NCBI GenBank assembly: GCA_900696495.1
Contig: CAADGI010000023.1
Coordinates: 62,001-126,000 of the forward strand
Length of the DNA stretch: 64,000 nucleotides
Source of the DNA: an uncultured Alphaproteobacteria bacterium
GTDB lineage: Bacteria > Pseudomonadota > Alphaproteobacteria > Micavibrionales > Micavibrionaceae
Direction of reading: 5' to 3'
Shown here: piece after piece, positions 61,032 through 64,000 of the stretch
How positions within the stretch are numbered: the stretch's first letter is position 1
Layout of the letters: each line of letters starts with the position of its first letter
Notes under the pieces: model-generated
Seen by the model: only the letters and a program-made list of their open reading frames with translations
Told to the model about the DNA's origin: nothing
Databases searched by the model: none
Program-made: the position numbers and the translations under genes

Positions 61032-61984
61032 TTCGTGATCTTCCCGATCAACTCGTTCAGCAGTTCTTCGGAGCGCAGGTTTTCAACCTGGCAGGTGCCC
61101 GCCGCCTCGTGACCGCCGCCGCCATATTCAAGGCAGAGCTTGCCGATATGCGTTTTCGAAGTGCGGTTGAGAATCGATTTGCCGATCGCGAACACGGTGT
61201 TCTGCTTGTTCTTGCCCCATAAAATATGCAGCGAGATGTTGCACTGGGGGAACAGGGCGTAAATTACGAAGCGGTTGCCGGCCCAGATCGTTTCTTCCTG
61301 GCGCAGATCAAGAACGATCAGGTTCTTGTGAACCGTGGCGCAGCGCTGGATCTGCTCGCGGAATTTCATCTGGTGTTCGAAGTAAAGATCGACGCGCTCC
61401 TTCACGTCCGGCAGCTTCAGGATGTCGGTGATCGAGTTATGTTTGCAGCAGAAATCGATCAGCTTCATCATCAACTGGTAATTCGAGATGTTGAAATCGC
61501 GGAAACGGCCCAAACCCGTGCGCGCATCCATCAGGAAGCTGAGCAGCACCCAGCCCTCGGGGTTTAAAATCTCTTCCTTCGTGAAATTCGCGGTGTCGGC
61601 CTTGTCGACGGCCTCCATCATGTCGGGCGCGATGTCGGGGAAGCGCTCGGCGCCGCCGAAATAATCGTAAACCACGCGCGCGGCGGAGGGCGCGTTCGCG
61701 TCGATGATATGGTTATCGGGTTTTCCCTTTACGCGTTCGACTTCACTGGCATGGTGATCAAAAGCGAGATAAACGCCATCGACATAGGGCAGGTTGGTGG
61801 TGATGTCGTTTGCGCCGACTTCAATCAGCCCGTCCTGCATGTCTTTCGGATGGGCAAAGGTGACGTCCTCGATCAGTCCCAGTTCCTTCAGCAGCACGCC
61901 GCAGACCAGGCCGTCCATGTCGCTGCGGGTGATCAGGCGGTATTTCTTGTTCCGCTCCGGCATGATCTTGGCTTGTTTCGACAT
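61028..61984 (-). CDS. DHH-family phosphoesterase (exopolyphosphatase/NrnA-like)
   Basis: Metal-dependent hydrolase of 318 residues. Motif I is TRSDMDGLVCG with two Asp ligands. Motif III is LAFDHHASE (DHH at 76-78), a DKAD-containing helix follows, and the DHHA1-type GGGGHEAAG is near the C-terminus. Such proteins cleave short oligonucleotides, pAp or polyphosphate; substrate cannot be told. It is translationally coupled to ldcA (ATGA overlap). Confidence 0.85.
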   Translation of the reverse strand: MSKQAKIMPERNKKYRLITRSDMDGLVCGVLLKELGLIEDVTFAHPKDMQDGLIEVGANDITTNLPYVDGVYLAFDHHASEVERVKGKPDNHIIDANAPSAARVVYDYFGGAERFPDIAPDMMEAVDKADTANFTKEEILNPEGWVLLSFLMDARTGLGRFRDFNISNYQLMMKLIDFCCKHNSITDILKLPDVKERVDLYFEHQMKFREQIQRCATVHKNLIVLDLRQEETIWAGNRFVIYALFPQCNISLHILWGKNKQNTVFAIGKSILNRTSKTHIGKLCLEYGGGGHEAAGTCQVENLRSEELLNELIGKITK

Positions 61985-62004
61985 TTGGATATCTCCCCGC
62001 TTCG

Positions 62005-62074
62005 TGTCATTCCGGCGAAAGCCGGAATCTGGTGGCCAACTATTTACCCGATCCCGGCTTGCGCCGGGATGACA
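62005..62074. repeat. palindromic repeat between clpX and the DHH gene
   Basis: TGTCATTCCGGCGAAAGCCG and a partner ending GCGCCGGGATGACA, an imperfect inverted repeat matching those at 42118 and 36806 in its TGTCA/TGACA ends. Confidence 0.82.
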
Positions 62075-62080
62075 GGAATT

Positions 62081-63376
<1,296 letters not shown>

Positions 63377-63570
63377 GGAAGGTTCTCTATCCCGTTATCT
63401 TTCTTTTGTTCAATCTGCCAAGCGGTGCTTCGCTGTGCAAGTCTCTTAAGATTTAAAATCGGCTTTTCCAGCTATAAAAACAAGTCCTCCGCTTTACACA
63501 TGCGTCCTTGCGCCACACCTCAATTATAATATATCTAAAGTGACGAGAAGCTTAATTCATTATAGAAATT

Positions 63571-63987
63571 ATGATGCAGGGCAGCAGCAGCCGGAATCTT
63601 GATGAAATGGTCGAAAATTTCTCCCTGTTTTCCGACTGGGAGGAACGTTATCGCTACCTGATCGATTTAGGCAGGACTTTACCGGAAATGGATAACACTC
63701 TGAAAACAGATGAAAATCTGGTGCAGGGCTGCACCTCTCGCGTCTGGATGGTGGCGGAAACCCGGGACGGGAAATTTCATTTCACGGCCGACAGCGACGC
63801 CCATATCGTGCGCGGCCTGATCGCGCTGCTGGCGGTCGCGTACCAGGATAAACCGGTGGCCGAATTAACCGGTATCGATGTCGAGGGCGCGTTTAAAAAA
63901 ATCGGGCTGGATCAGAATCTTTCGCCGAACCGCCGCAACGGCTTCTTCGCGATGGTGGAGAGAATCAAGGCGCTGGCCGAAAACTGA
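63571..63987 (+). CDS. sufE: SufE family cysteine desulfuration protein
   Basis: Accepts sulfur from SufS during iron-sulfur cluster assembly. The 138 residues have WEERYRYLIDLGRTLP, the acceptor cysteine in LVQGCTSRVWMV (Cys54), and the closing SPNRRNGFFAMVERIKALA. Double ATG at the start; either may be used. The remaining SUF genes are not in the window. Confidence 0.93.
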   Translation: MMQGSSSRNLDEMVENFSLFSDWEERYRYLIDLGRTLPEMDNTLKTDENLVQGCTSRVWMVAETRDGKFHFTADSDAHIVRGLIALLAVAYQDKPVAELTGIDVEGAFKKIGLDQNLSPNRRNGFFAMVERIKALAEN

Positions 63988-64000
63988 TTCTTTTTCGTCA

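Overview
The window looks like chromosomal DNA of a Gram-negative alphaproteobacterium. It carries lipid A and Kdo genes (lpxL, lpxK, waaA), ornithine-lipid genes (olsB, olsA), a DUF3126 gene, DUF2336 and CarD proteins, a type II DAHP synthase, a eukaryote-like (type II) glutamine synthetase, and the ffh/rpsP/rimM/trmD and dapF/mtaB/ftsY neighbourhoods. An MSHA-like type IV pilus locus with two retraction ATPases in such a background fits the Micavibrio/Rhodospirillales side of the class. That placement is inference; no rRNA is present to test it. No prophage, IS element, CRISPR array or rRNA operon was seen, and no stretch over 300 bases lacks a gene.

Layout. 1-676: start of a class II DAHP synthase running off the left edge. 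854-2020: an HD protein matching the class I cyclic-nucleotide phosphodiesterase signature. 2021-5180: lpxL, lpxK and waaA in one overlapping unit. 5269-7963: three coupled genes for secreted proteins, two of them cysteine-rich paralogues. 8066-9956: DUF3126, olsA, olsB. 10017-11783: two tRNA-Arg genes (CCT and ACG anticodons) around an OmpA-like coiled-coil protein; the first has a duplicated 3' end. 11908-15150: an LEA-like protein, a LamG gene broken by an in-frame amber codon, and glnII with its terminator. 15327-32287: a pilus locus (extension ATPase, platform, PilMN-, PilO- and PilP/MshK-like proteins, TPR protein, prepilin peptidase, PilT, PilU, secretin, pilin). It also holds an ABC ATPase and permease resembling in arrangement the Myxococcus pilGHI module, and a membrane-bound AraC-type regulator.

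32501-36376: leuB, leuD and leuC with an HD-GYP-like gene translationally coupled between leuC and leuD. 36512-46416: rplS, a SIMPL protein, trmD, rimM, rpsP, ffh, dapF, mtaB, a secreted zincin-like protein and ftsY. 46497-48220: an AT-richer two-gene unit joining a GTP cyclohydrolase II homologue to a phosphoribosylanthranilate-isomerase-like TIM barrel. This is the best candidate here for an undescribed pathway. 48280-63987: AMP nucleosidase, DUF2336 protein, pgk, proline iminopeptidase, a nuclease-fold protein, M48 protease, rpoH, a degenerate PPP-type phosphatase, carD, an orphan gene, LD-carboxypeptidase, a DHH phosphoesterase, clpX and sufE.

From 32 kb onward the spacers are full of palindromic repeats. 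One family is exactly 78 bp in all three copies, and one copy sits inside another repeat type, which indicates mobility. Every spacer of the ffh-rpsP-rimM-trmD run holds one palindrome. Repeat sequence also forms the C-terminus of the nuclease-fold protein and probably the N-terminus of the M48 protease.
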